From the NCBI GenBank assembly GCA_020137815.1, contig CM035362.1:3966476-4030475 (forward strand): 64,000 nt of DNA, read 5' to 3'. Position numbers and translations under genes: made by a program. The notes below the pieces were generated by a model. That model searched no databases. It was not told the origin of the DNA and saw only the letters and a list, made by a program, of their open reading frames with translations. Positions 24,501 to 29,658 of this stretch are shown here, one piece after another (position 1 is the first letter of the stretch; each line of letters opens with the position of its first letter). This DNA is from Hormiphora californensis (Eukaryota; Ctenophora; Tentaculata; Cydippida; Pleurobrachiidae).

Positions 24501-27280
24501 AAAGCGCTTTATAGCGCTTTAAAAAGCGCTTTATAGCGCTATAAAAAGCGCTTTTTTGGCGCTTTCGAAAGCGCTTTTAAGCGCTTTTTATAGCGCTTTA
24601 AAAAGCGCTTGATAAAGTGCTTTTTAGCGAAAGCGCTTTATAGCGCTACAAAAAGCGCTTTAAAGCGCTATAAAAAGCGCTTTATAGCGCTTTAAAAAGG
24701 GTAGAAGGGCCACGGCCCTTGAACACCGCCACGTGGCGGTTTTAACCGCCACGTGGCCCCTGGACGTGGCGTCAATTCTCAGGACGTGGCGCCAATGAGC
24801 CTTTTTGGCGGTGTTCATGTGGCGTTAATAGTCGAAATTGGCGCTTCGAATTGGCGCTTTTCTTTTTTGGCCCCAGGGACGTGGCGTTGGCCCCAGGACG
24901 TGGCGTCAATTTTTGAGTGGCGGAGATGTCAAAATTTTTTGGCGCTTTCGGATGACGCCACACCCGAAAAATTCGAATCGCCAATTTGTTTTTTTGGCCT
25001 ATCATTTGGCGCTAATATTTGGCGCTAATTTTTTGGCGCCATATAATTTGGCGCCATATAAACTGATGCCAGAAACCCCCTAGTGGCTCCTAGGGACCCC
25101 CAGGAGGCGCTAGAGTCACCTAAAAGCCCCCTAGAAGGCTCCAAGAGACCCCTAGAGGCCACTAGAGTCGATTAGAGTCCCTCAAAAGCCCAGAAAGATC
25201 GAATGCAGCCCCAGATGAGCACACAAGGCCCCCAAAAAGCCACCAAAGTTCTCTAGAGTCCCCTGAAACGCCCCAAGAGGACACCAGAGGTCCCTGAATG
25301 CCCGTAGAAGTCCCTAAAGACCCACAGAGGCATCAAGGATTGAACAGTTAAAAAAGAGCTGTGTTTATGTAAATATATCGCCATGTAAGAACTCAATTAG
25401 CGCCATGTAAATGGCACTAATAATTACTTTGGCGCTTTGATGTGGCGGAGTTTATGTGGCGCCAATTATGTGGCGTCAATTATTGACGCCACACCGAAAA
25501 TTCAAAAAAACCACGTGGCGCTAAAATCGACGAAAAATCCATTGGCGCCATCCTTTCAAAATTGACGCCACGTCCTGGGGCCAACGCCACGCCCCTGGGG
25601 CCAAAAAAGAAAAGCGCCAATTCGAAGCGCCAATTTCGACTATTAACGCCACATGAACACCGCCAAAAAGGCTCATTGGCGCCACGTCCTGAGAATTGAC
25701 GCCACGTCCAGGGGCCACGTGGCGGTTAAAACCGCCACGTGGCGGTGTTCAAGGGCCGTGGCCCTTCTACCTTAAAAAGCGGTTTCAAAAGCGCTAAAAA
25801 AAGCGCTTTATAGCGCTATAAAAAGCGCTTTATAGCGCTTTGTAGCGCTTTTAAAGCGTTTGAGAAAGCGCTTTAAATCGCTACAAGAATCGCTTTAAAG
25901 CGCTTTTAGCGCTTTAAAAGCGCTTTAAAGCGGTGCGCTTTAAAGCGGTACCGCTTTAAAGCGCTTTATAGCGCTATAAAGCGCTTTCTCAAACGCTTTA
26001 AAGCGCTTTAAAGCGGTCGAAAATGTTCAGCCCAGAACTACCATATTACCATTAATAATCACATACTATAGTGTGTATAATGACATGTCTATAGGTATAA
26101 TTGAGTTCTCATAATTTGGTGGAAACATTGGATAAGATTTGTTCTCTTGCTTCTTGTCCTAAACATAGCTTGTTCTTTCAGGGATTCCTGGCTCCAAAAG
26201 AATCCAGCCGCCACTCACATCAACGAATTCTGTTGGACCTGTGCTTTGACTATCAGAACAGGACAAAACAGGATCAAAAGACGCTCGTCCACTCTGTTGA
26301 TCAGCTGTTCAAACACCACAAAGAGGTACTCCTTCACAACTAATTATTTATTGTGCTCCTTCATAAAACAAGACGTTTATGTATACTTGCTCCTTCATAA
26401 AACACTCTATTGTCAGATCGAGAGGAGTTACCTGGATGATTCAATGAACACAGACCACGCATGGATTGAAGTTGTGGTTGCCTCTGTGCATGATAATCAA
26501 TACAACATGCCTCATAGCTTCCAGAATGGACGAGGGGTAATTATTAATTAATTAATTAGTTAATTAATATTAATTCTATAATTTGTCCTGAAAATCTCAT
26601 TAGTTTTCCACAATTAATGCCATCTCTCCTCCCTCAGGTGGAATCAGTTGAATGGGTATCCCTGGTGGAGCGGCCCCACATACATTCCAACATGGCAGCT
26701 GTCATGAAGAAGACCCTGACCATGCTCAAAGCATACAACCCATACAACACCAATGTCACACCCCCCGCCTCTCCCTCTCTAGAGAGAAAGGAAGAACTAC
26801 CCAGCAGCAGCAGTACTAATCGGGTATGTTAAAAAGCAGCTTTTTTGTAATCCCTTGCATATCTGGCATGTTAATTTCTAGTTTTTACCCAAAAAACTGG
26901 CATTTTGTGATATTTTACCCCGAAAAACCTCTGCCCCAGTTTGAACATTACGTGGCCCAATATAAATCTGACAATTAACACGGTCTAGATCAGTCTGTGA
27001 GTCTAACATGGGTGTATAATGAGGCATTTTTTACACTACACTCTATCTAACATTTTTCTTTACACTCTCTAACATATGAGTCTTGCATTATTCTTTACAT
27101 CATCGCATATATTTCATATCATCCAACCTAGACAGCTTCTAAAACTGCACTCTTCCAAGCTCTCGTGTTGTAGCACACATTTCACTCACCCCCACTCAAA
27201 CCCCACCCTCTCTCTCTCAGCCGAGGATCCTATCACGACGGGAATCAAGAGCTGGACCCATGCCACCAACATTCGACTAG
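566..27280 (+). CDS. TRPM2-like cation channel with C-terminal NUDT9-H domain (5' end missing)
   Basis: Non-selective, probably Ca2+-permeable plasma-membrane channel. Exons: 566-699, 1316-1441, 3239-3335, 3434-3514, 3767-3871, 4362-4434, 4769-4916, 5244-5420, 5631-5816, 6050-6088, 6674-6787, 10159-10272, 10540-10622, 11387-11468, 12059-12211, 12340-12441, 13349-13533, 14177-14297, 14559-14658, 14836-14941, one of 15280-15436/15483-15639, 15870-16026, one of 16235-16356/16524-16636, 18199-18328, 18436-18600, 18941-19073, 19770-19793, 20201-20318, 21603-21716, 22156-22226, 23149-23244, 23417-23503, 23750-23879, 26182-26325, 26417-26536, 26638-26823, 27221-27280. All phases agree and the frame stays open for about 1445 residues. 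TRPM landmarks: N-terminal homology region (GWIITSGQDE, HSHFFLCDDG, GSGRAADI), S1 (YFYTSPVIKFYLN), pore (VFGEIDMDGFEDDL), S6 (VNVMLINLLIAIFSNTYENV), a coiled-coil exon (20201-20318), then NUDT9-H. About 100 N-terminal residues probably lie upstream. Family assignment is firm; a few alternative splice choices are not. Confidence 0.93.
708..816 (+). mobile_element. hAT-like MITE, copy 1
   Basis: Family description: about 109 bp, terminal inverted repeats CAGGAACCGACCGA, a conserved core with TGATTGGCTGATAACCAGT and CACGTGACC, and 8-bp target duplications where intact. CA- termini with 8-bp duplications are the hAT signature. The core encodes nothing, so it must be moved by a transposase elsewhere. 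This copy lies 8 bp after the donor at 700 and has lost its duplication. Confidence 0.85.
1009..1117 (+). mobile_element. hAT-like MITE, copy 2
   Basis: Intact inverted repeats flanked by a perfect 8-bp duplication GTGTATAC (1001-1008 and 1118-1125). It lies in the same TRPM intron as copy 1. Confidence 0.92.
1894..1901 (+). promoter_or_regulatory. TATA box of the intronic secreted-protein gene
   Basis: TATAAATA lies 44 bp before the ATG at 1938. A start site about 30 bp downstream would leave a leader of roughly 10-15 nt. Confidence 0.5.
1938..2692 (+). CDS. Intronless secreted protein of unknown family, frame broken, inside a TRPM intron
   Basis: Two overlapping frames make one product. 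1938 onward gives a signal peptide (MKIIYLLVLVVVEAADP) and about 40 mature residues including EPEPCGWPC; then a one-base shift between about 2053 and 2085 leads into a frame that stays open to TGA at 2690-2692. The second part is rich in Gly, Asp and Trp, with WTDGYGIGSDDTAL, paired cysteines near the C-terminus and a PWTWI end. A TATAAATA box at 894-901 of the second kilobase (1894-1901) sits 37 bp before the ATG, so it may have its own promoter. I do not recognise the family; the Gly/Trp/Cys pattern only loosely recalls secreted lectin-like folds. Same strand as the host gene. The frame break could be an assembly error or a real lesion. Confidence 0.6.
2940..3110. repeat. Diverged single arm of a foldback repeat
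   Basis: The stretch with GCCATAACTCGATCATTTCT and GGGCTCATTGGAAAGAGGAC closely resembles one arm of the hairpin at 28597-28959. It lacks a partner arm here, so it is a remnant. Confidence 0.6.
3849..4195 (+). repeat. Tandem repeat duplicating an exon end and its 5' splice site
   Basis: Five copies, 58-73 bp apart, of a unit that contains the last 20 or so bases of exon 3767-3871 (CATTAGTTGTCATTCGAG) followed by the donor GTATGTTATC. All later copies are intronic if the first donor is used. Reading frames through the array are not genes. Confidence 0.9.
4443..4551 (+). mobile_element. hAT-like MITE, copy 3, inserted at a splice donor
   Basis: The 8-bp duplication is GTAAGTGC (4435-4442 and 4552-4559), which is the 5' splice site of TRPM exon 4362-4434. 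The insertion therefore left an intact donor on the exon side and a copy on the far side. Confidence 0.93.
6800..6842. repeat. Palindrome centred on TGACGTCA
   Basis: CCATATTTGGGCATAT, then TGACGTCA, then ATATGCCCAAATATGG; it starts 12 bp after a TRPM donor. Related, less perfect copies lie at about 14310-14354 (also just after a donor) and 21505-21533. Likely a tiny MITE family carrying an ATF/CREB-type core. Confidence 0.65.
6935..10121 (+). mobile_element. Full-length non-LTR retrotransposon (LINE) in a TRPM intron
   Basis: The element sits between two copies of TGTATAGCGCT (6924-6934 and 10122-10132), an 11-bp target-site duplication. It lies in sense orientation in intron 6788-10158. 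The 5' leader before the ORF is only about 20 bp and the 3' end is a short TAATA-rich tail, so the copy looks complete rather than 5'-truncated. Because the duplication defines the edge, the open stretch around 6942-7080 belongs to the element and is not a TRPM exon, although it follows a chance TTTTTTAG. Confidence 0.92.
6955..10116 (+). CDS. LINE endonuclease-reverse transcriptase
   Basis: Uninterrupted 1053-codon frame. An apurinic/apyrimidinic-type (EEP) endonuclease runs from about residue 45 to 310 with FGSWNVCGL, GIQETK, LGDFNAKIG and SDHKLV. The reverse transcriptase follows, roughly 540-830, with KAVGPDGIPNEFLK, the block GIDMSSAFDT and the catalytic WEYADDVDF. The C-terminus has the RARWKMFGHILR motif common in such elements. 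The EEP-RT order and a single ORF place it among EEP-bearing LINEs; I cannot assign the clade. The first about 40 residues may be leader, with translation possible from an internal Met. All catalytic motifs are intact, so the copy could be active. Confidence 0.93.
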   Translation: MMPLSTGTSCKSMTPNNPTQRRPIVASLSSTTTFMLFLVTMTVLRFGSWNVCGLAGEARLAHVVQDFENYHLSVVGIQETKVRSSRIETVPGGHKLILFNQDRGQWHGGLGFLINRDFTVNVKSYKQISDRVAYLDAELPASSPDKPPTHLRFINCYSPTNPKSILNPQLAQRFYDELSQALDVPARYEPWILGDFNAKIGKFPFDDPVSGINEIMGSYSIGRRNENGQRLADFCITNSLFIANSAFKHSSRHISTRTGWVKEKKSGLTRPYFSQIDYILCRSRSKSFLTDARAYAGTTHRSDHKLVIATVNTVRHKLYRKRAVVSRQYDTTTLIASAAARAEYQSELDQGIAATDSSESTNNDFKNLFDNVKLAATKSVGFKPLARKRHHTSDPEIVDMSSDRKTLLNKLNNNSLSIRSGLRKRINRLSADIKRRLKVLRREVAESLASAINNTDDSRKMFEATRQLAGTVKPEPVTVHDSEENLVLKDTEKARIIRDYFEEHYTCPADETPLEAFHGPPRPLDTPITADEVKRAASKLRNGKAVGPDGIPNEFLKHATTSFYESFTSLINRCFEQHESVPSFTEGFLAPLQKPGKPKGPLKSIRPLCLLNGTRKILSIIILHRIRDCVSSYTGPWQHAYKQGTSTGSIVWAQKLLISVVKEKHWSFHKMGIDMSSAFDTIKRPVLLNVLQDAGCSEDDLRLVRFMLADTRLRVRVDNCLSEEFNVSIGAFQGDSLSGNLFTLYLAGALNHLRSITSTTRPNPPIQENLLPVEWEYADDVDFIDESVDNLTAMLPICQEILEEWNLHVNETKTEHVHVYLASKDEVDHKGEPVKDREPWRNCISLGSKLGCKEDIERRCNLSNLAFRKYKAVWEQGPRISLDTRLKIYEAQVVSVLMYNCSSWAAPKQTLHSLDVCHRKHLRNILNIRFPICISNKTLYKRCNTAPLSERVSRARWKMFGHILRSQTNAPAMMALKFAVSCDMRGRRGRHQTNLFSVLKCDLRERGFDILNDFDAVMEAARDRVGWRSMSVAHQFIKELIYWTYLNCTSSII
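10432..10483. repeat. Short inverted-repeat element with TTACCCCT...AGGGGT ends
   Basis: Outer arms AAATTACCCCT and AGGGGTGACTTCGTAACC. The same ends, with different middles, occur at about 16983-17027, 31819-31892, 32428-32490 and 55288-55378, so this is a small MITE family. Confidence 0.55.
10606..11195 (+). repeat. 19-copy minisatellite built from an exon end plus its 5' splice site
   Basis: Unit of 31 bp: CCTCTGCTAG, the final bases of exon 10540-10622, followed by GTAAGAATTCACCCG. GTAAGAATTC occurs 19 times. Every copy is a good donor, and each CTAG|GTAAG could in principle act as acceptor and donor. Confidence 0.95.
11516..11687 (+). mobile_element. pogo/Tigger-like MITE, copy 1 (172 bp)
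   Basis: Inverted termini CAGTCGGACCCCGATTTA...AAATCGGGGTCCGACTG with internal CCGATTTA-type subrepeats. Termini beginning CAGT, with TA at the target, fit the Tc1/mariner superfamily, pogo branch. Non-coding. Confidence 0.85.
11726..11841 (+). mobile_element. hAT-like MITE, copy 4
   Basis: Duplication CTCTTCAC/CTTTTCAC, one mismatch. It sits between two pogo-like MITEs in one intron (11469-12058). Confidence 0.88.
11856..12027 (+). mobile_element. pogo/Tigger-like MITE, copy 2 (172 bp)
   Basis: Same length as copy 1, with TA on both sides. The inside uses CCGATTTACCGG rather than CCGATTTAACGG, marking a distinct subfamily. Confidence 0.88.
12442..12545 (+). repeat. Short tandem repeat starting at a 5' splice site
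   Basis: Directly after the donor GTAAGG at 12442, units of ACCATGGTTACCGTTGTGGT are repeated. A second array of TATAATTTAATCAGTATCAG units (about 12629-12840) follows in the same intron. Confidence 0.8.
13534..14010 (+). repeat. Minisatellite with more than 20 CRE-like TGACGTCA sites
   Basis: A 19-bp unit GTAATGACGTCACACAGGT begins a few bases after the donor of exon 13349-13533. TGACGTCA is the consensus ATF/CREB full site. Whether any factor binds here is unknown. Confidence 0.9.
14371..14438 (+). mobile_element. pogo/Tigger-like MITE, copy 3 (short)
   Basis: 68-bp internally deleted relative of the 172-bp copies, retaining both ends and the CCGGTAAATCGGGG arm. Confidence 0.75.
15080..15250 (+). 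repeat. CACGTGCA/GCGTGAGTTCTCACGC repeat upstream of the S4 exon pair
   Basis: Four to five units of roughly 35 bp, each with CACGTGCA and a self-complementary GTGAGTTCTCAC core, end about 30 bp before the acceptor at 15278-15279. Confidence 0.75.
15280..15639 (+). CDS. Mutually exclusive exon pair for S3-S4 and S4-S5 linker of the TRPM gene
   Basis: Exon A is 15280-15436 and exon B is 15483-15639, separated by a 46-nt intron. Both are 157 nt, start in phase 2, end in phase 0 and encode 52 homologous residues. Shared positions include YH near the start, FR in S4, IGPK, KM or RM followed by -ID, and FFLFLL at the end. A reads FRLMAYFRIHPLIGPK; B reads FRFVQLFEINDQIGPK. Splicing in both would shift the frame because 157 is not a multiple of 3, so only one can be used per open message. 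The segment corresponds to the voltage-sensor-like S4 and the S4-S5 linker, so the choice should alter gating. Both have polypyrimidine-AG acceptors and GT donors. Confidence 0.85.
16235..16636 (+). CDS. Mutually exclusive exon pair for the pore turret of the TRPM gene
   Basis: Exon A is 16235-16356 (40 codons plus 2 nt) and exon B is 16524-16636 (37 codons plus 2 nt). Both begin in phase 1 and end in phase 0, and both encode GHC-, a ST-F--TN--AYS block, and a distal Cys-Thr with DN--EYT. Each carries the two or more cysteines expected in the extracellular loop after the selectivity filter in TRPM channels. Lengths of 122 and 113 nt are both 2 mod 3, so joint inclusion breaks the frame. Sequence identity is lower than for the S4 pair, implying an older or faster-evolving duplication. 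B has an ordinary AG acceptor and GTAAAT donor; A has a weaker GTTAAT donor. Confidence 0.75.
17932..18000 (+). mobile_element. pogo/Tigger-like MITE, copy 4 (short)
   Basis: 69 bp, degraded left end TAGTCAGACC, right end GGTCCGACTG. Confidence 0.7.
18055..18163 (+). mobile_element. hAT-like MITE, copy 5
   Basis: Full length, 36 bp before a TRPM acceptor. No clear target duplication remains. Confidence 0.85.
18629..18731 (+). mobile_element. hAT-like MITE, copy 6, right end lost
   Basis: Starts 29 bp after a TRPM donor. The right terminus stops at GGTCGG and the following ATTAGC echoes the left flank ATTAGC. Confidence 0.8.
19249..19307 (+). mobile_element. hAT-like MITE internal fragment between 17-bp direct repeats
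   Basis: Only the core of the element is present, without termini. It is flanked by TTATAGAATAACCCCAT at 19232-19248 and 19308-19324, which points to repair-mediated insertion and not transposition. Confidence 0.8.
19839..19947 (+). mobile_element. hAT-like MITE, copy 7
   Basis: Perfect 8-bp duplication GTGTAAAG (19831-19838, 19948-19955); one of the best-preserved copies. Confidence 0.93.
20946..21119 (+). CDS. Possible alternative 3'-terminal exon of the TRPM gene (no NUDT9-H)
   Basis: After a TTTCTCTCAG acceptor the frame set by exon 20201-20318 stays open for 57 codons and stops at 21117-21119. The peptide is polar and charged with a KKVKRRR basic patch and an acidic tail. A consensus AATAAA polyadenylation signal lies at 21392-21397, before the first NUDT9-H exon (21603). 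A message ending here would encode a channel with coiled coil but without the ADP-ribose-sensing domain. Skipping the exon restores phase with 21603. An alternative is that an internal GT (GAG|GTTGAA or GAG|GTAGAG) is used and the exon is internal. Confidence 0.6.
   Translation, partial: HPSGDNDHSDRHPPNAAQVFQNLLKKVKRRRETSEGAESLGESLGEVESTEVELSEN
21392..21397 (+). terminator. Polyadenylation signal for the short TRPM form
   Basis: AATAAA, 273 bp after the stop of the alternative terminal exon. It supports, but does not prove, transcript ends between that exon and the NUDT9-H exons. Confidence 0.5.
21717..21955 (+). repeat. GTGATATGTGATCTTGT repeat beginning at a splice donor
   Basis: The donor GTATGTTATGATATGTGATATGT grades straight into tandem GTGATATGT and then GTGATCTTGTGT units. 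Confidence 0.8.
22420..22640 (+). repeat. TAATTAACTGAC repeat ending at a splice acceptor
   Basis: About 18 units of 12 bp run up to the acceptor at 22640-22641. Confidence 0.85.
22642..22912 (+). CDS. Possible second alternative 3' coding exon inside the NUDT9-H region
   Basis: The acceptor CTGACTCGCAG is preceded by a run of TAATTAACTGAC repeats. Starting in phase 2, as the donor at 22226 requires, the frame runs 90 codons, Thr/Glu/Asp-rich, to TGA at 22910-22912. The competing exon 23149-23244 starts in the same phase and continues the NUDT9-H fold. Using 22642 would truncate the domain soon after its first strands. The stop codon is followed directly by an ACCACATAAC minisatellite. No polyadenylation signal was identified, so this is a weaker candidate than the exon at 20946. 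Confidence 0.45.
23676..23757 (+). repeat. Duplicated 3' splice site and exon start
   Basis: CTAATTAATCAG|GTATAAAG at about 23679-23695 is a second copy of the acceptor and first bases of exon 23750-23879 (CTAATCAG|GTATAAGG). Confidence 0.7.
23859..23918 (+). repeat. Two-copy duplication of an exon end with its donor
   Basis: GAACTATGTCTTCCCTCAG|GTGAGAGAG occurs twice in tandem, the first ending exon 23750-23879. This is the smallest example of the boundary-repeat pattern. Confidence 0.9.
23955..26050. mobile_element. 2.1-kb foldback element with AGCGCTTTAAAGCGC arrays
   Basis: Bounded by an 8-bp duplication ATTAATAA (23947-23954, 26051-26058). Long imperfect inverted arms: terminal GGTAATATGGTAGTTCTGGG, then arrays of AGCGCTTTAAAGCG/AGCGCTATAAAGCG, then a GC-rich block with ACCGCCACGTGGCGG that is inverted at about 25550-25765. 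The central about 400 bp is partly unique. The same translated frame appears in both arms on opposite strands, showing that it is part of the inverted repeat and not a gene. It lies in the TRPM intron between exons 23750-23879 and 26182-26325. No transposase is present. Confidence 0.93.
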
Positions 27281-28039
27281 TTAATTAATCAATTAATTGA
27301 TCATCATTCCTGAATAGATCGCACACATACCTCTGAAAGCAGTATCTCTTTCTCTTTCTCTCCCAACTTTACAAACATTGCCAGACCATGATTCTACCGG
27401 GTGGGGTCTCTCTAATACCCAGGAATCTGATCTCAGGAAGATAGCTAGCACGTGGAAAATAAAGGCAGGTCTGACGTCGTCATCAGCTCGAATAGCTCTG
27501 GAGTGACGTCATAGCTCTGGATCAGTGACCTGAAAATGAGAGAGTAATAAATGGATGAGAGAACTGATGAGATGAACTGCGTGAGACACCCTGTACAACG
27601 TTTATAGTTTTAGATATTAAAGATTTTTGTTTGGCGCACGAGGTCGCCGTTATATGTTATTAAATATTAACTGAAGTTTTGGGGGAAAGAATAAGAGACA
27701 AGTTAAATTGTGTTTTAAGCGAGAAATTTGTTGTCGCTGAAATTTTTTAACGTGGGCACACTTACTAAATCTAAAACTGTAAGTGAGTGATAAAACAATA
27801 TAATCAGAGCTTTGGAAATCTTCTGTCTGGCGCCGCCGACCCCATCTGAGCTCACTGTAGATTTGAGAATCAAATGGGGGTATGGCGGCGCCGTACAGGA
27901 ATTCTTTTAGAGAAAGCAGGCATTATAAAAGTACGGGCTGCTTTCATTGATTTGTTGTTGCTTTATTGATTGGTTTGTAAATATATATGACATTAGTTAC
28001 ACCCCACTAAACTCCCTGACTTTCGTCAATTTGTTTAGA

Positions 28040-28113
<74 letters not shown>

Positions 28114-28284
28114 ACCAATATGTCACCAATATGTCACCAAATCTCACGGCTATTGCTTGAGATTTCAGGGAATAGCCAAGAATTTGGGCACGTCGCGCCC
28201 TCTTTTTTCGCGAAACCCTCACACAGAGAGGGGCTGCTTCGCAGCCAAGCCAAGAATGCTCGAGAGGGTGAGAGTTGTCAGGCC

Positions 28285-29065
28285 AATAAGGAACCATAAT
28301 AAAGTTCAAGAGCCTCCAAGAGCGCACCAGGTCCAAGAGCACACCAGGACCAGGAGAGCACCCCATCCAGAAGAGACCACGCGCAAGGGATACCACGCGC
28401 AGAAGAGGCCGCACGCGCAAATACAACGCCGCGCTGGTCTCTTCTGCGCGTGGTGTCCCCTGCGCGTGGTATCTTCTGGATGGGGAGCTCTCTTTGATGA
28501 GGTGCGCTCTTGGAGTGGTCTCTTCTGGATGTGGTACGCTCTTGGTTGTGGTCTCTTTTGGGTGTGGTGCGCTCTCAGGTGTGGTCTCTCTTCGATGGTA
28601 AGCGGTAAATACTCACTCGGTTCTTCACATTTTTGGGACGTTTTTGGCCATAACTCAGCCATTTCTTGACCAATTTGCAAAATCTCGGGCTCATTGGAAA
28701 GAGGACATTAAGACCTTTAAAATGAGCCCTAGAAAATGAAAATCGGCGCAAAATGCGCGGCGTTATGGCGTAAAATGCGCGTTTTCGCCATAGCGCCGCG
28801 CATTTTGCGCCGATTTTCATTTTCTAGGGCTCATTTTAAAGGTCTTAATGTCCTCTTTCCAATGAGCCCGAGATTTTGCAAATTGGTCAAGAAATGGCTG
28901 AGTTATGGCCAAAAACGTCCCAAAAATGTGAAGAACCGAGTGAGTATTTACCGCTTACCCTCTTCGATAGGGTGCGCTCTCAGGTGTGGTCTCTCTTCGA
29001 TGGGGTGCGCTCTTGGGTGCTCTTGGAGGCTCTTGAACTTTATTATGGTTCCTTATGCTCTGACA
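28285..29065. mobile_element. Nested foldback element with perfect inner hairpin
   Basis: Outer inverted arms ATAAGGAACCATAATAAAGT... (from 28286) and its complement (to 29056), flanked by a 19-bp direct repeat GGGTGAGAGTTGTCAGGCC (28266-28284, 29066-29084). Inside are a smaller hairpin with CCACGCGC motifs (about 28365-28485) and an almost perfect 2 x 180-bp hairpin at 28597-28959, centred near 28778. Reading frames through it are mirrored on both strands and are not genes. Confidence 0.85.
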
Positions 29066-29499
29066 GGGTGAGAGTTGTCAGGCCGTGGGGAGGAGCGTGG
29101 GGGAGAGACGAGAGTACACCCTCCTCTGCATTAAGTGTACCACTTGAGTGATCAATGGTCAGGCACCGCACTGACAGCTTTAAAAGTGGACAAATAAAAA
29201 CAAGTTAATTTGTATAACTCGAAGAACACTGTGGTTCAACTTCAACTCGTAGTCAGCTCAGCAAAACTTCACATATATTATTTGCATCCTTCTAAACGCT
29301 GTCTGGCGGCGCTGACCCAATCTGAGCGGTCTCAACACATCTAAAAACAATATAAGACAATTCTTCCCAATTCTTTCAAAATCTCTGATTATATATGGTC
29401 ATTTGTCCATCAATATTCTCTCCATCAAAATAGCAATCTGTGAGTAAGCGTGTTAAAAACCGAAGCCAAAAAGTTCTTAAGTCCTCAGTAGCTCTCTGT

Positions 29500-29608
29500 C
29501 AAGAACCGACCGACACAAGTAAACAACCAATCAGAACTCGTTATTTAGGTCACGTGACTGGTTATCAGCCAATCAGGGACCAGTATTTCCTGATTCGGTC
29601 GGTTCCTG
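29500..29608 (-). mobile_element. hAT-like MITE, copy 8
   Basis: Reverse orientation, perfect duplication CTCTCTGT (29492-29499, 29609-29616). It lies in the 3' flank of the minus-strand RRM gene. Confidence 0.92.
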
Positions 29609-29658
29609 CTCTCTGTCCACTTGCAGGGGTTGTGGTTGAACAAGTTATAAGGGCTGTG

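Larger units (their letters stand above)
21603..26823 (+). other. NUDT9-H (Nudix-like ADP-ribose-binding) domain exons
   Basis: The spliced product contains YPGTEVERFPL, the YNV-NP-GRTGL-GRG-L--WGPN block, NTDHAWIE and a closing helix, in the same order as NUDT9 and the TRPM2 C-terminus. The Nudix box, at the start of exon 26182-26325, reads GFLAPKE followed by SSRHSHQRILLDL. The first half (G-x5-E) is kept, but the catalytic R-E-U-x-E-E has become R-I-L-L-D-L. By family knowledge that loss predicts weak or no ADP-ribose hydrolysis, as in vertebrate TRPM2, consistent with a sensor rather than an enzyme. Confidence 0.8.
27281..29658. other. Convergent intergenic region rich in foldbacks
   Basis: Between the TRPM stop and the stop of the RRM gene. 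AATAAA-type signals near 27460 and 27546 could end the TRPM message. A GGCGCCGCCGACCCCATCTG / CAAATGGGG...GGCGGCGCCG inverted pair lies at about 27830-27895; related pieces occur near 13190-13255, 29300-29325 and 31160-31205. A long AT dinucleotide palindrome sits at 28040-28110. No gene was supported. Confidence 0.7.

Noticed and set aside
24753-25718. Protein frames beginning MAPGRGVNSQD in both orientations
   Set aside because: They are mirror copies in the two arms of the foldback element, with no conserved domain or gene signals.
28112-28820. Long frames on both strands around the AT palindrome and hairpin
   Set aside because: They translate inverted repeats symmetrically on the two strands.
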